Shown: positions 1 through 8,181 of the stretch, one piece after another | How the letters are laid out: the number at the start of each line of letters is the position of its first letter | Numbering within the stretch: the first letter of the stretch is position 1 | NCBI GenBank assembly: GCA_937864365.1 | Contig: CALMJT010000095.1 | Coordinates: forward strand, 1 to 32,789 | DNA from: an uncultured Alteromonadales bacterium | Lineage (GTDB): Bacteria > Pseudomonadota > Gammaproteobacteria > Pseudomonadales > Cellvibrionaceae | DNA: 32,789 bases | Direction: 5' to 3' | The notes under the pieces: model-generated | Database searches by the model: none | What the model was told of the DNA's origin: nothing | The model's input: the letters and a program-made list of their open reading frames with translations, nothing else | Program-made: the position numbers and the translations under genes

Positions 1-206
1 GATTAAAAAAATAGTTAATTTCCATTTTTGATATATTCCCGCCAGTACTCTTTCAGTACTCTTGTTGTAACACCATAAAATAGAGTGATTAAAATATTTT
101 TCCAAGAATAATTTAGGCGGTGCTAATTTGTAACAGAAACTCGAACATCCTCTATGCTAAATACCAAATTTGTCTAAATTTGAACCTTTCTTATCTTGTT
201 TGTTTA

Positions 207-361
207 TAGAAACTTCGAGCTGATTCTTCCATGATTTAATCAAAGAGCAGAAATTGAAAACAGGACTTATATTTTCTAAATAGTTTCAATCACTTATAAC
301 TCTTGCAATCGGCAACAGAGCCTATTATCGCCAGAAACACTCGATCAACCAGAGTTTCCTG
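207..361 (+). repeat. Dispersed ~155-bp palindromic-ended repeat, copy 1
   Basis: This is a diverged copy of the repeat family best seen at 17184-17339. The left end reads TAGAAACTTCGAGCTGATTC and the right end ATCAACCAGAGTTTCCTGTA. The interior shares the landmark AAAGAGCAGAAATTGAAA and a following TTTCAATCACTTA segment with the other copies. Orientation matches copies at 13182, 17184 and 30401. It is non-coding and far from any gene. Confidence 0.7.
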
Positions 362-442
362 TATAAGCCTCTTCATCGTCTAACGTTACTTATCCGTCGC
401 CATATAAAACCCGCTGCCGTCATTGAAATAAATGTGTGAGTC

Positions 443-463
443 CTATTCTGCAACTGAGAATAG
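443..463. repeat. Perfect 7-bp inverted repeat
   Basis: Arms CTATTCT and AGAATAG flank the 7-nt spacer GCAACTG. No T-tract follows, so it is not an intrinsic terminator. It could be a protein-binding dyad or chance; nothing adjacent assigns a role. Confidence 0.35.
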
Positions 464-702
464 ACCTTCTTAAAAACATAACTCTATGAAATACATAGTA
501 AAAAGTCTTTTCAGAACCAAGTTATACGCTAAAAAAGTCATCTCAAACGCGACCAATAAATACAATTCAGGTGAATGAACACCCAGGGTAAAACTGCCAG
601 CGAACAGTAAAAAATTAAACCTTTATAGCAATTATAAATTTAAATTATTTAGAAGTTTTTCCAAAAAATAATACCTACAAATAACCTTTTTTTTATAAGT
701 TG

Positions 703-721
703 AATAATGAGAATTAATAAC
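703..721. promoter_or_regulatory. Possible Fur box
   Basis: The 19-mer AATAATGAGAATTAATAAC matches the classical Fur consensus GATAATGATAATCATTATC at 14 of 19 positions, counted by hand. The region is AT-rich, so chance similarity is quite possible. The next candidate transcript is the small ORF and terminator at 869-1097; the GST gene starts about 750 bp downstream. Confidence 0.25.
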
Positions 722-868
722 ATCCAAGAAATTACAAACTTTCTTACTACTTTTTTCAACTTATTATTTGAATGTGAATTATTTTTCATGACTGTATTTT
801 AACATTCGGTTAATTTGATGAAGTAATTTAAATTATTTAAATTTAATGAATTAACGAGAACCTCTACC

Positions 869-1063
869 TTGTATCCAACGGAAGCAAATCACACTTTGTG
901 GAAGGCAATATTAAACACTTTAGTTGATTTAATATTGGGTCGAAACAAATTTCAGTGTCATGGTCCTTTTGCTTGCGTTTTAGTTTTTTGCTTTAGTATT
1001 TCCTTTTTACGTGAATTTTCTCAATCACCGACATTTAGTATGGGTAGTGCTAGATCAAGGTGA
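869..1063 (+). CDS. Doubtful small ORF, 64 codons, TTG start
   Basis: This open frame would need a TTG start (reading M-Y-P-T-E-A-N) with only a weak GAGA-like sequence upstream. It has a hydrophobic, Cys- and Phe-rich centre (about residues 34-50) that could be one membrane segment. I recognise no family. The only positive sign is that its stop is followed 11 nt later by a terminator-like hairpin with a T-tract (1075-1097). It may be a small membrane peptide, a decayed gene fragment, or chance within a non-coding RNA. Confidence 0.2.
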   Translation: MYPTEANHTLWKAILNTLVDLILGRNKFQCHGPFACVLVFCFSISFLREFSQSPTFSMGSARSR

Positions 1064-1074
1064 GACATTACAGA

Positions 1075-1097
1075 TAGGCACGGATGCCTAATTTTTT
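1075..1097 (+). terminator. Terminator-like hairpin with T-tract
   Basis: Perfect 6-bp stem TAGGCA/TGCCTA with a CGGA tetraloop (1075-1090), followed by A and six T (1092-1097). The stem is short, but the arrangement is that of a plus-strand intrinsic terminator. It implies a transcript from upstream, either the doubtful ORF at 869-1063 or a small RNA. Confidence 0.45.
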
Positions 1098-1465
1098 CTC
1101 AGACAACGGATTACCCGTCCTGTAAACCTCCTTCAAAAAACTGTGTACATTCAACTCTTATTACTCTTTATCTCATTACAAATTATCTTATTGCATACCG
1201 TTTTATTGCTTTCTTGAGTTCAAAACGCTAGATCAACGTTAAAGCGTCCTTAAATTAAATAAATCTCTGATCACCGCTGCATTTAAATAATAAAACTCAG
1301 CTCTTAATATCTCTAAATTAATCAAAACGTCCTTCAGACCGTGTTCCAGTGGTCTGAATCCTAAAAATACAAACATTTTGATGAATTGCATTAAATATTT
1401 CAGCTTGGGTCTGGAATTAAAGTTTCTTATAACATCCATTAAATTCAACAAGAAACGAGAACAAC

Positions 1466-2434
1466 ATGCTGGTTAATGGAACATGGCAGGCGAACTGGGA
1501 CCCTGTACAAAAAAAAGACGAACAAGGTAGATTTATACGACAAAGCAGCTCGTTTAGAGATCGCATAAGTCCCGAAGAAATTGCAGCAATAAAAGATAAG
1601 CCCACTGCGTTACCTCGCCATTTCTCGCTCTATGTTGCCTATATCTGTCCTTGGGCCACCCGTGTTTTGATCGCTCGGTCATTGTTTGAATTGGAAAATG
1701 TTATCGATTTGAAAGTAACTCACCCAAGATTGAGTGATGAAGGTTGGTTTTTTGGAGAATATGCAAACGCAACGGCACCTAGCGACGTTGAATTTTCTCA
1801 TATGCATCAACTGTATACACAAACTGATGCTAACTATACCGGCAGAGCAACAGTTCCTGTACTTTGGGATAACATTACCGGAAAAATTCGCAACAATGAG
1901 TCTTCTGATTTACTGAGAATACTCAATGAAGATTTTCGCCCACTTCACAACAGCTCATACAACATTGCGCCTATTGAGCTCTTACCCGAAATAGATGACT
2001 TCAACGAAAAAATATACAACACGTTTAATAATGGCGTTTACCGAGCGGGCTTTGCATCCACACAAGAAGCTTACGAAGAAGCATACAACGAGGTTTTTTC
2101 TACCTTAGAATGGCTAGAAACGCATTTGCAAGGCAAGGATTACGTGGTTGGTAATCAATTAACGGAAAGCGATATTAGACTGTTTGTAACCTTGGCACGT
2201 TTTGATTGTGCCTATTACGGAATATTCAAAACCAACAAAAAAATGATTCGTGATTACGTAAACGTTTCACGTTATTTTGAACAGCTGCTTGAAATAAAGG
2301 CCTTCAATGAGAATACCTTTATCGACCACATTAAAGCCGGTTATTACTCAATTAAAGCCTTGAATCCAACCGGTATTATTCCTAAAGGGCCGTATTTACC
2401 TTGGTATGGAAAGCTAAAAAATAAAGACGTTTAA
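1466..2434 (+). CDS. Glutathionyl-hydroquinone reductase (Xi-class GST, YqjG/ECM4 family)
   Basis: The 322-residue cytosolic protein should reduce glutathionyl-hydroquinones, releasing hydroquinone and oxidised glutathione via a catalytic Cys. Family marks visible are the N-terminal GRFIRQSSSFRDRIS (residues 21-35), the thioredoxin-fold active site YICPWATR with Cys61, the VPVLWD strand (130-135), the glutathione-binding NNESSD (143-148), and an all-helical C-terminal half with GNQLTESDIRLFVTLARFD. Length is normal for the family. The ATG is preceded by only a weak purine-rich stretch (AAGAAACGAGAAC). It is a single gene, convergent with the V-ATPase operon, whose last gene ends 105 bp away. 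The natural substrate cannot be read from the sequence. The family call is firm. Confidence 0.92.
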   Translation: MLVNGTWQANWDPVQKKDEQGRFIRQSSSFRDRISPEEIAAIKDKPTALPRHFSLYVAYICPWATRVLIARSLFELENVIDLKVTHPRLSDEGWFFGEYANATAPSDVEFSHMHQLYTQTDANYTGRATVPVLWDNITGKIRNNESSDLLRILNEDFRPLHNSSYNIAPIELLPEIDDFNEKIYNTFNNGVYRAGFASTQEAYEEAYNEVFSTLEWLETHLQGKDYVVGNQLTESDIRLFVTLARFDCAYYGIFKTNKKMIRDYVNVSRYFEQLLEIKAFNENTFIDHIKAGYYSIKALNPTGIIPKGPYLPWYGKLKNKDV

Positions 2435-2531
2435 GTGCGAAGCTTTAATTCAAGGACTTTAATTCAGAGACATTAATACCAAAATTCAGGCGTTGGAATT
2501 TTACTATCAAAACCAAGTATTTAAACCAACG

Positions 2532-2564
2532 AAAAAATTCAGTTCAATTTGGACTGAATTTTTT
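2532..2564 (-). terminator. Intrinsic terminator overlapping the 3' end of atpA
   Basis: Nearly perfect inverted repeat AAAAAATTCAGTTCAA / TTGGACTGAATTTTTT (16 bp with one G-U pair and a tiny loop), flanked by A and T runs. It covers the last eight or so codons and the stop of atpA, so the V-ATPase transcript would end almost at the stop codon. By symmetry it could also terminate the convergent GST transcript arriving from 2434. Confidence 0.75.
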
Positions 2565-4428
2565 CTTGATACTGAAAATACTTCTCTGAATTTCTAGGCG
2601 TGTAGTTCAGATTTTTAAAGAGTCCAGAAATTTCTGTATAAAAATTCCTGATTACATTTTTATCGTGTAAGTCAGGCAAATGTTGAATAACTGCTTCTAA
2701 AAGCGCTAAAAGCTCTATCTGCCGATCTAAGGGCACAGAAACATCAACCGCATCGAATGCATCTTGTTGAAGATACACCTGATCCAACAACATAGATTTT
2801 TGATAAACAATAAAGTCTTCCGTCGTGACGCCCTCTTCTCCGGTCACCTGCATCATTCTTTCTATTTCGTCGCCGCGGTGTAATAAATGCTTTAATGTTG
2901 CTACTTTTTGCGACCAGCCTTCACCAAGATTTTTATCAAACCATTTGTTAAGTTGATCAAAATATCGAGACCAAGATTGCAAAGGATCAACCGCAGGATA
3001 GAAACGTCGATAAGCACGTTCAGCAGAAAGACCCAAAAAGGTTTTTACCGTACTCAGGGTTGATTGGGTTACCGGTTCTTCAAAATTACCACCCGCCGGT
3101 GATACTGTACCAATCATGGTTAAGGTTCCGGTTAACGAAGATTCGTCTTCGCGAACCAATACTCCAGCACGTTCGTAAATTTCTTTAACCGCAGAGTCTA
3201 AATAAGCAGGAAACGCTTCTTCGCCAGGAATTTCTTCTAAGCGTCCAGAGGTTTCACGCATTGCCTGCGCCCAGCGCGACGTAGAATCCGCAATTAACAA
3301 TACGTCATAACCCATTGCCTGATAATACTCACCAAGTGTAATACCGGTATAAATCGAAGCCTCACGAGCCGCGACAGGCATTGACGATGTATTGCAGATA
3401 ATAATGGTGCGATCCATGAGCGTACCGCCGGTTTTTGGATCAACCAGTGACGGAAACTCGTGAATGGTTTCTACCACCTCACCCGCCCGCTCGCCGCACG
3501 CAACCACAATAACAATATCAACATTCGAATAACGAGAAATTAACCCCTGCAACACCGTCTTACCTGCGCCAAAAGGCCCAGGAATACAACCTGTACCACC
3601 TTTGGCAATGGGAAAAAACGTATCAATCAAGCGAATCGTGGTTGATAAAGGCTCACAAGGATAACCTCGTTGCGCCCTATTTTTTGCTGTTAAGGTTTTA
3701 GCGATAGAGGTTCGAATGGGCCAACGTTGAGACAGCGTAATTAATCGGCGAGTATTATTGTTGGTAACTTGGTTAAATTCGAGATCAGCGTCATTTGTTG
3801 AAAGTTGTACCAATTCTATTACCGGCTCTGTAACCGTAAAACTGCCTTGCTGAACCCATTCAACTCGCCACACTCCTTGTAAATCAAAGGGCGCCATAAT
3901 GCGGTGTTTAAATTTTGATTCGCTGACAAAACCTAAAATATCACCGGCCCTAACGTTGGTAAGCGTTTTTACGTTGGGCGTAAAAAGCCATTTTTTATCG
4001 GATTTAAGTGCGTTTATATCAACACCGCGCGGTAAAAAAGTACCGTAAGTAATTGCGATGTCTTCTAACGGATTTTGTAACCCGTCATAAACCATACCCA
4101 AAAGCCCTGGGCCCAGATCTACCGAGAGCATTTGATGCGTTTGCATAATGCCGTCGCCAACACCAACGCCAGAGGTACTTTCGTACACCTGTGCATCGGC
4201 CCTAATCCCAGAGATTCGTAAAATTTCGGCCTTAAGAAACTCTTGCCGACCAGAGGCAGTTTTACGAGACGGCAAAATATAAATAACTTCGTTTTTAGTT
4301 AACGGTAAAAAACCCTGCGAAGTCTCTACACTCTCTAGCGTGATTAAATCATCTTGTACGGCAACCACCCGAGCACTAACTTCAGATTTTGAGTCAACTT
4401 GATGATTATTCAATTCTACAGTTACCAT
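2539..4428 (-). CDS. atpA: V-type ATPase catalytic subunit A
   Basis: This 629-residue protein is the catalytic subunit of the A3B3 head of a membrane-bound, ion-translocating V/A-type ATPase. Seen in order: N-terminal beta-barrel; the bulge (non-homologous) region typical of A subunits, about 110-210; Walker A GPFGAGKT (284-291); the catalytic glutamate region CGERAGEVVE (311-320); Walker B region VLLIADSTSRWA (376-387); and a helical C-terminal domain. Length is typical for bacterial V-type A subunits. It is the last gene of the operon, 70 bp after the DUF2764-like gene, whereas in Borrelia and Chlamydia A directly precedes B. The spacing is the largest within the operon, so atpA may have its own translation or promoter signal, though none is obvious. 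The assignment is secure. Confidence 0.97.
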   Translation of the reverse strand: MVTVELNNHQVDSKSEVSARVVAVQDDLITLESVETSQGFLPLTKNEVIYILPSRKTASGRQEFLKAEILRISGIRADAQVYESTSGVGVGDGIMQTHQMLSVDLGPGLLGMVYDGLQNPLEDIAITYGTFLPRGVDINALKSDKKWLFTPNVKTLTNVRAGDILGFVSESKFKHRIMAPFDLQGVWRVEWVQQGSFTVTEPVIELVQLSTNDADLEFNQVTNNNTRRLITLSQRWPIRTSIAKTLTAKNRAQRGYPCEPLSTTIRLIDTFFPIAKGGTGCIPGPFGAGKTVLQGLISRYSNVDIVIVVACGERAGEVVETIHEFPSLVDPKTGGTLMDRTIIICNTSSMPVAAREASIYTGITLGEYYQAMGYDVLLIADSTSRWAQAMRETSGRLEEIPGEEAFPAYLDSAVKEIYERAGVLVREDESSLTGTLTMIGTVSPAGGNFEEPVTQSTLSTVKTFLGLSAERAYRRFYPAVDPLQSWSRYFDQLNKWFDKNLGEGWSQKVATLKHLLHRGDEIERMMQVTGEEGVTTEDFIVYQKSMLLDQVYLQQDAFDAVDVSVPLDRQIELLALLEAVIQHLPDLHDKNVIRNFYTEISGLFKNLNYTPRNSEKYFQYQEKIQSKLN

Positions 4429-4498
4429 TAACTTAAAACTCTGTATAAAACATTATTGTTTAATTTTGCTTAGAAATGCTGATTAATTCTTATGTAAC

Positions 4499-5200
4499 TT
4501 AATCAGAGCTTCCAATTAATTCTTCCGCCAACTCTTCGGTTACACTTATATTTGCAAGGTGTTTTTGCACATCCGCTTTTGTGTACTCTTGCCAGCTCGA
4601 TACGATATTCCACTGAAACACATAGATAATGATGGAAAATAAATTAAATTGATGTCGATTTTCGCATCGATAACAAAGATTCCATTTCAACGACAACCTT
4701 AATTTCTCGGCTTCTAGAATTTCATCGTTTTCTAATAATGCTTTTATTTTAGCCAACCATGAAAATCGATTACCTAATCCAAAATTCTCTTCTTGCCAGT
4801 GCTTTAAAATTGTCTTTTTTAGGTCATTTTGTTGATCAAAAAACCAATGAATCTTCTCTAAATACGATTGTGGTTCGGGAACGGAATAGTATTTTAGCGA
4901 TTTGGCTAAAAATAAATAATCGATTGTCCATTGCATGATTAAAAAATCGATTAAAGGCTTATTGGTAAGCGTTTTAAAACTTGAAGCCAAGTCCAAATTC
5001 AAAGCAGATGTAAAATCTGCGCCAACGGCTTTATGAAAATAAACACGTTCAAGGTGATAGACCAGCCTTTGTTCTTCTATCGGCAATATAGACAAACGTT
5101 TTTCTAAGGTTATTCTAGAGGGTATAAGCTGCGGAATTTCGTACGACGACCTAAACCCGGATAAACTCGACTTAACATAAATATAGGCATGATTCGTCAT
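4499..5200 (-). CDS. DUF2764-like V-ATPase operon protein
   Basis: This 233-residue protein has no nucleotide-binding motif, signal peptide or clear membrane segment. It is rich in Trp, Tyr, Leu and Lys and looks mostly helical. It lies between atpE and atpA, exactly where spirochaete, chlamydial and Bacteroidetes V-ATPase operons carry a DUF2764 gene. Its C-terminal part, FNLFSIIIYVFQWNIVSSW, has the hydrophobic-Trp pattern I associate with that family. Its position and the absence of a subunit C gene suggest it acts as a stalk or socket component, which is inference. It starts 12 bp after atpE ends. It appears more AT-rich and less conserved than A or B. The family call rests on position plus a weak motif. 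Confidence 0.65.
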   Translation of the reverse strand: MTNHAYIYVKSSLSGFRSSYEIPQLIPSRITLEKRLSILPIEEQRLVYHLERVYFHKAVGADFTSALNLDLASSFKTLTNKPLIDFLIMQWTIDYLFLAKSLKYYSVPEPQSYLEKIHWFFDQQNDLKKTILKHWQEENFGLGNRFSWLAKIKALLENDEILEAEKLRLSLKWNLCYRCENRHQFNLFSIIIYVFQWNIVSSWQEYTKADVQKHLANISVTEELAEELIGSSD

Positions 5201-5212
5201 TGTTTATTACCG

Positions 5213-5899
5213 TTAATGTATGATGCCTTCGAGCACAGCTCTAAATCTTGGGTTTAGATATTCCATTAAAATTGCTTTAATAGATTCATCGGTTAAATCG
5301 ACTTGAATTTGTTTTTCGACCAATCGAATTTGAATTCCTGAAGTACCCTTAACACCCTGCTTAAAAGTAATTCCCTTAGATAACATGTCTTTTTGAATGG
5401 AGAAGATAAAATCGGCCAACTCCCCTTTAGATGCACTTTCAGGGTCTTTAGTAATATCGTCGAGTTTCAGTAGTTGTTCTGGCAGCAGAATTTCATAGCT
5501 ATCGTGCAATTCAAATTTATTTTCGCCCAATATTTTGTTGCATGCCGCCTGCACAAAAGATTTTATCATATCGGGATGGACCAGCGTTTCTTTAACCATA
5601 CGTTCCACGTCGGACGAGAACTGAGTTTTTATATGATTTTTAATATCAATAATGAGATCTCGATAAGCAATCGCCATGGCATCATGAGCCGCAGACTGCT
5701 CTTTATCAATGCGCTCTTTTGTATTTTTTAAAATGGTTTCGGCGTTCTTTTTAGCGTCTGCAATTATACGCTCTGCTTCCGATCGAGCATTTGTAATGAT
5801 ACGATTAGATTCATCTTGTGCAGCCTTTACGCCTTCAATTTTAAGGCGCTGAATCAACTCATCAACACCGTTCGAGTTTTTTTCTGATTTATCATTCAT
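5213..5899 (-). CDS. atpE: V-type ATPase subunit E (peripheral stalk)
   Basis: The 228-residue protein begins with a long charged helix (about residues 10-80, rich in Ala, Glu, Lys and Arg, including RIITNARSEAERIIADAKKN) and ends with a globular domain, the architecture of the E subunit that links the A/B head to subunit I. An upstream TTG in frame (5929) would overlap atpK by 26 nt; I chose the ATG at 5899, which lies 4 nt past the atpK stop and gives the usual start before the coiled coil. In other bacterial V-ATPase operons E is first; here it is fifth. No partner G/H gene is seen. Confidence 0.88.
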   Translation of the reverse strand: MNDKSEKNSNGVDELIQRLKIEGVKAAQDESNRIITNARSEAERIIADAKKNAETILKNTKERIDKEQSAAHDAMAIAYRDLIIDIKNHIKTQFSSDVERMVKETLVHPDMIKSFVQAACNKILGENKFELHDSYEILLPEQLLKLDDITKDPESASKGELADFIFSIQKDMLSKGITFKQGVKGTSGIQIRLVEKQIQVDLTDESIKAILMEYLNPRFRAVLEGIIH

Positions 5900-5903
5900 A
5901 GAT

Positions 5904-6356
5904 TCAACTCGCTGGAGAAAGGCTACCAATTAACACCAAGGCGAAAATAAATACAAACACACCAAAACCTTCAACAATTGCTACAGGTGTGATTGATAAG
6001 CCAAAAACACTGGGCTTTTCTTTAATGGTATTAATCGCAGAAGCAGCGAGACGCCCCTGCCAAGAAGCGGCGTATAACAGCGATATTCCCGACAAAACAC
6101 CAATAGCAAACAAGCCGGGTGCCTCTTCAGCGATGGCTACATTTTGTAATGAGAACATAAGCACAATGCCGTAAATAACAAATGTCGAAGGTAATACCGA
6201 TAATCCAATATAGCGCCCATAACCTGAATCCGTATCAAGCAATGCTCCCACCGCCGCCTGTCCTGCGTAAGAACAGCCAAGTACACTGCCGATTGCTCCA
6301 AGTGCTACAGGTGCAAATATTCCTACCCAAGCGAGCAGTTCAAAAAATTCACTCAT
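5904..6356 (-). CDS. atpK: V-type ATPase subunit K (membrane rotor ring)
   Basis: The 150-residue proteolipid has four membrane helices, a tandem duplication of the c-type hairpin. The ion-binding carboxylate is Glu129 in helix 4 (ITPVAIVEGFGVFVF), and Gln100 is kept in the helix-3 WQGRLAAS motif. In helix 2 the Enterococcus NtpK motif LPGTQGLYG appears as LPSTFVIYG, keeping Leu55 and Thr58 but putting Phe59 where NtpK has Gln65. The first hairpin has no carboxylate, as usual for K subunits. The ATG at 6356 lies inside the end of atpI (TATGAGTGA, 8-nt overlap), so translation is probably coupled; a TTG two codons upstream is an unlikely start. Confidence 0.93.
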   Translation of the reverse strand: MSEFFELLAWVGIFAPVALGAIGSVLGCSYAGQAAVGALLDTDSGYGRYIGLSVLPSTFVIYGIVLMFSLQNVAIAEEAPGLFAIGVLSGISLLYAASWQGRLAASAINTIKEKPSVFGLSITPVAIVEGFGVFVFIFALVLIGSLSPAS

Positions 6357-8178
6357 AATCAATCTCTTTCAAATAAAACGGTTTAAAAACATAGCCTTCT
6401 CCGGGATCAGACCAGTTGTAGAACTCGATAAAATTCAGACGTAAACCATGTACAACACCAGACATAACACCCAGCACAATATTAACCAGATGCCCGATAA
6501 TAAAAATGATCGCGCCAAAGATGTATCCTATACCGGCTTCATTAAAAAATTGCACCGATAAGTTGTTAAAAGTAATAGCCAGTGAGGCGCTGGCCAAACC
6601 TAAGGCAAATAAGCGCATATAACTCAAGGCATCACCGAATAATTTGGTTAAATTACTCAGTGCTACAAACCCCGAAATTAATGACTTTTTAATGTCTTTG
6701 CCACGAAAACTCTTTAACGGTTCGCTGAACACAAAAATCAATACAAACCCCGCCGCCATCAACCATGAAAGAGAAGTCAAAAATTCTGTCTGATTCATAA
6801 ACAGCCAATAGCAATAGCCACCGGTTGCCACCAAACACCAGCCCAGTTTTGACAATAGATTCAGCGAAAACTTTTCAGAATTTGTCAGTGAAGAAACAGC
6901 ACTGGTAATATTTGCGAGAACGATATGAATAACACCGATACCTACGGATATTTTCATCATCCAATTGTAGTTATTCAAATCAATTATTTTTAAATCAATA
7001 ACGGTAGATATGGCGCTCATCTCATAGCCGAAAAAACTACCAACCATCAGCCCCCAAATCGACGATGCCAAAAATATCGAAAACATTAATGAGTCAAACT
7101 GCTTAACGATGGAGTTTTTTCTATAAATGAAACCAATTGCTAAAAACAAAATACTAAGAACAAGCGCATAACCAACATCGGATAAGATAATGGCAAAGAA
7201 TACCGAGAAAGACAGATATAAATGTATCGATGGGTCCCAACGGTTGTAATTAGGCGTTTGATAAATAGCCGACAGAATGGCACCTGCCGAAAAGAAAGAC
7301 TGTGGAGCCAGTAGCGTTGGTGGCGTATCATTATCTGACGGTGACTCAGCAATGAACGCGAATCCAACCTTGTCAGACAACAACTTAAGCTCGGCGAGCT
7401 TTTTAACAGGAATCCACGCTTTTAATACAAAAAATCCCGACTCGTCTTGAATACTCGCCAATGCTTTAGCAAACTGATTACGATTTTGAATTTCAGCGAC
7501 TTTAGACTTTAGGACGAAAACGTATTTTGAAAGAGCGATTCTTTTTAAATTGCACTCTTCTATTTCTAAGAGAATTTTTTCTTTTTGAAGATTTAGCTCA
7601 GACAGAGAAACATGACCGATGTTGTCTCTGTGCGCGTTATCAATACTAGGAGCTGTCTGATTTTCAGAAATAACGACTACATAATAATATTTATGGGTTT
7701 TATTAACCATTTGCCATGGGTATTCAAGTTCATTCAACTGACGTTGGTTTTTCACCGGAAATCGATAAAACCATAACGTAAAATATTGATCGAACTCCGA
7801 CTCTGGCAGGGCAAAATTACCCCACGGCTCTATCAGTTTGATTTGTTGATTAATTACATCCAACTGATCATTTTTATGCTTTAGATCGGCTTTTAACGTA
7901 ATAATATCATCAAGAATAGTTTCAATCGTTACACTCGACAAGGTTCTCAGTTGCGGCAGCGTTGCGACTGTATTGTGTAAAAACTGTATGGCTTCTTGGT
8001 ATTTTTTTTCTAAATCACCAGTGTTTAACGAAATATTGGTGTTTAACGAAGTATTGGTTTGTGACGGTTCGGAGTCTATTATGTGCAAGCAACCAAAACG
8101 CTGTAGCTCTGCGACAACCGTATTTTTGTTTTCGTGACTGGCCGCGACGGTTAATTTTTTAAGTTTTTCAATAGCCAT
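6349..8178 (-). CDS. atpI: V-type ATPase subunit I (membrane stator, a-subunit homologue)
   Basis: The 609-residue protein has a soluble N-terminal half with coiled-coil stretches (about 90-125 and 200-240), which would bind the peripheral stalk, and a C-terminal half with about seven or eight membrane helices. The ion-channel arginine expected in this family is in SYMRLFALGLA (Arg522), and the final helix carries HGLRLNFIEFYNW with Arg580. The length is slightly short of the typical 620-660 residues. It follows atpD by 3 nt and overlaps atpK by 8 nt. It provides the ion half-channels against the K ring; the sequence alone does not show whether the ion is H+ or Na+. Confidence 0.94.
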   Translation of the reverse strand: MAIEKLKKLTVAASHENKNTVVAELQRFGCLHIIDSEPSQTNTSLNTNISLNTGDLEKKYQEAIQFLHNTVATLPQLRTLSSVTIETILDDIITLKADLKHKNDQLDVINQQIKLIEPWGNFALPESEFDQYFTLWFYRFPVKNQRQLNELEYPWQMVNKTHKYYYVVVISENQTAPSIDNAHRDNIGHVSLSELNLQKEKILLEIEECNLKRIALSKYVFVLKSKVAEIQNRNQFAKALASIQDESGFFVLKAWIPVKKLAELKLLSDKVGFAFIAESPSDNDTPPTLLAPQSFFSAGAILSAIYQTPNYNRWDPSIHLYLSFSVFFAIILSDVGYALVLSILFLAIGFIYRKNSIVKQFDSLMFSIFLASSIWGLMVGSFFGYEMSAISTVIDLKIIDLNNYNWMMKISVGIGVIHIVLANITSAVSSLTNSEKFSLNLLSKLGWCLVATGGYCYWLFMNQTEFLTSLSWLMAAGFVLIFVFSEPLKSFRGKDIKKSLISGFVALSNLTKLFGDALSYMRLFALGLASASLAITFNNLSVQFFNEAGIGYIFGAIIFIIGHLVNIVLGVMSGVVHGLRLNFIEFYNWSDPGEGYVFKPFYLKEIDYE

Positions 8179-8181
8179 AAT

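Larger units (their letters stand above)
1..1465. other. Long intergenic region before the GST gene
   Basis: No convincing protein gene is seen in this AT-rich 1.46 kb. It holds a dispersed-repeat copy (207-361), a perfect 7-bp inverted repeat with a 7-nt loop (443-463, arms CTATTCT/AGAATAG), a Fur-box-like sequence (703-721), a doubtful TTG-started small ORF (869-1063) and a terminator-like hairpin (1075-1097). The remainder is unexplained AT-rich sequence. Confidence 0.6.

Noticed and set aside
6349-6362. TTG start for atpK two codons upstream
   Set aside because: The ATG at 6356 gives the standard overlap with atpI and a normal proteolipid N-terminus; TTG would be needless.
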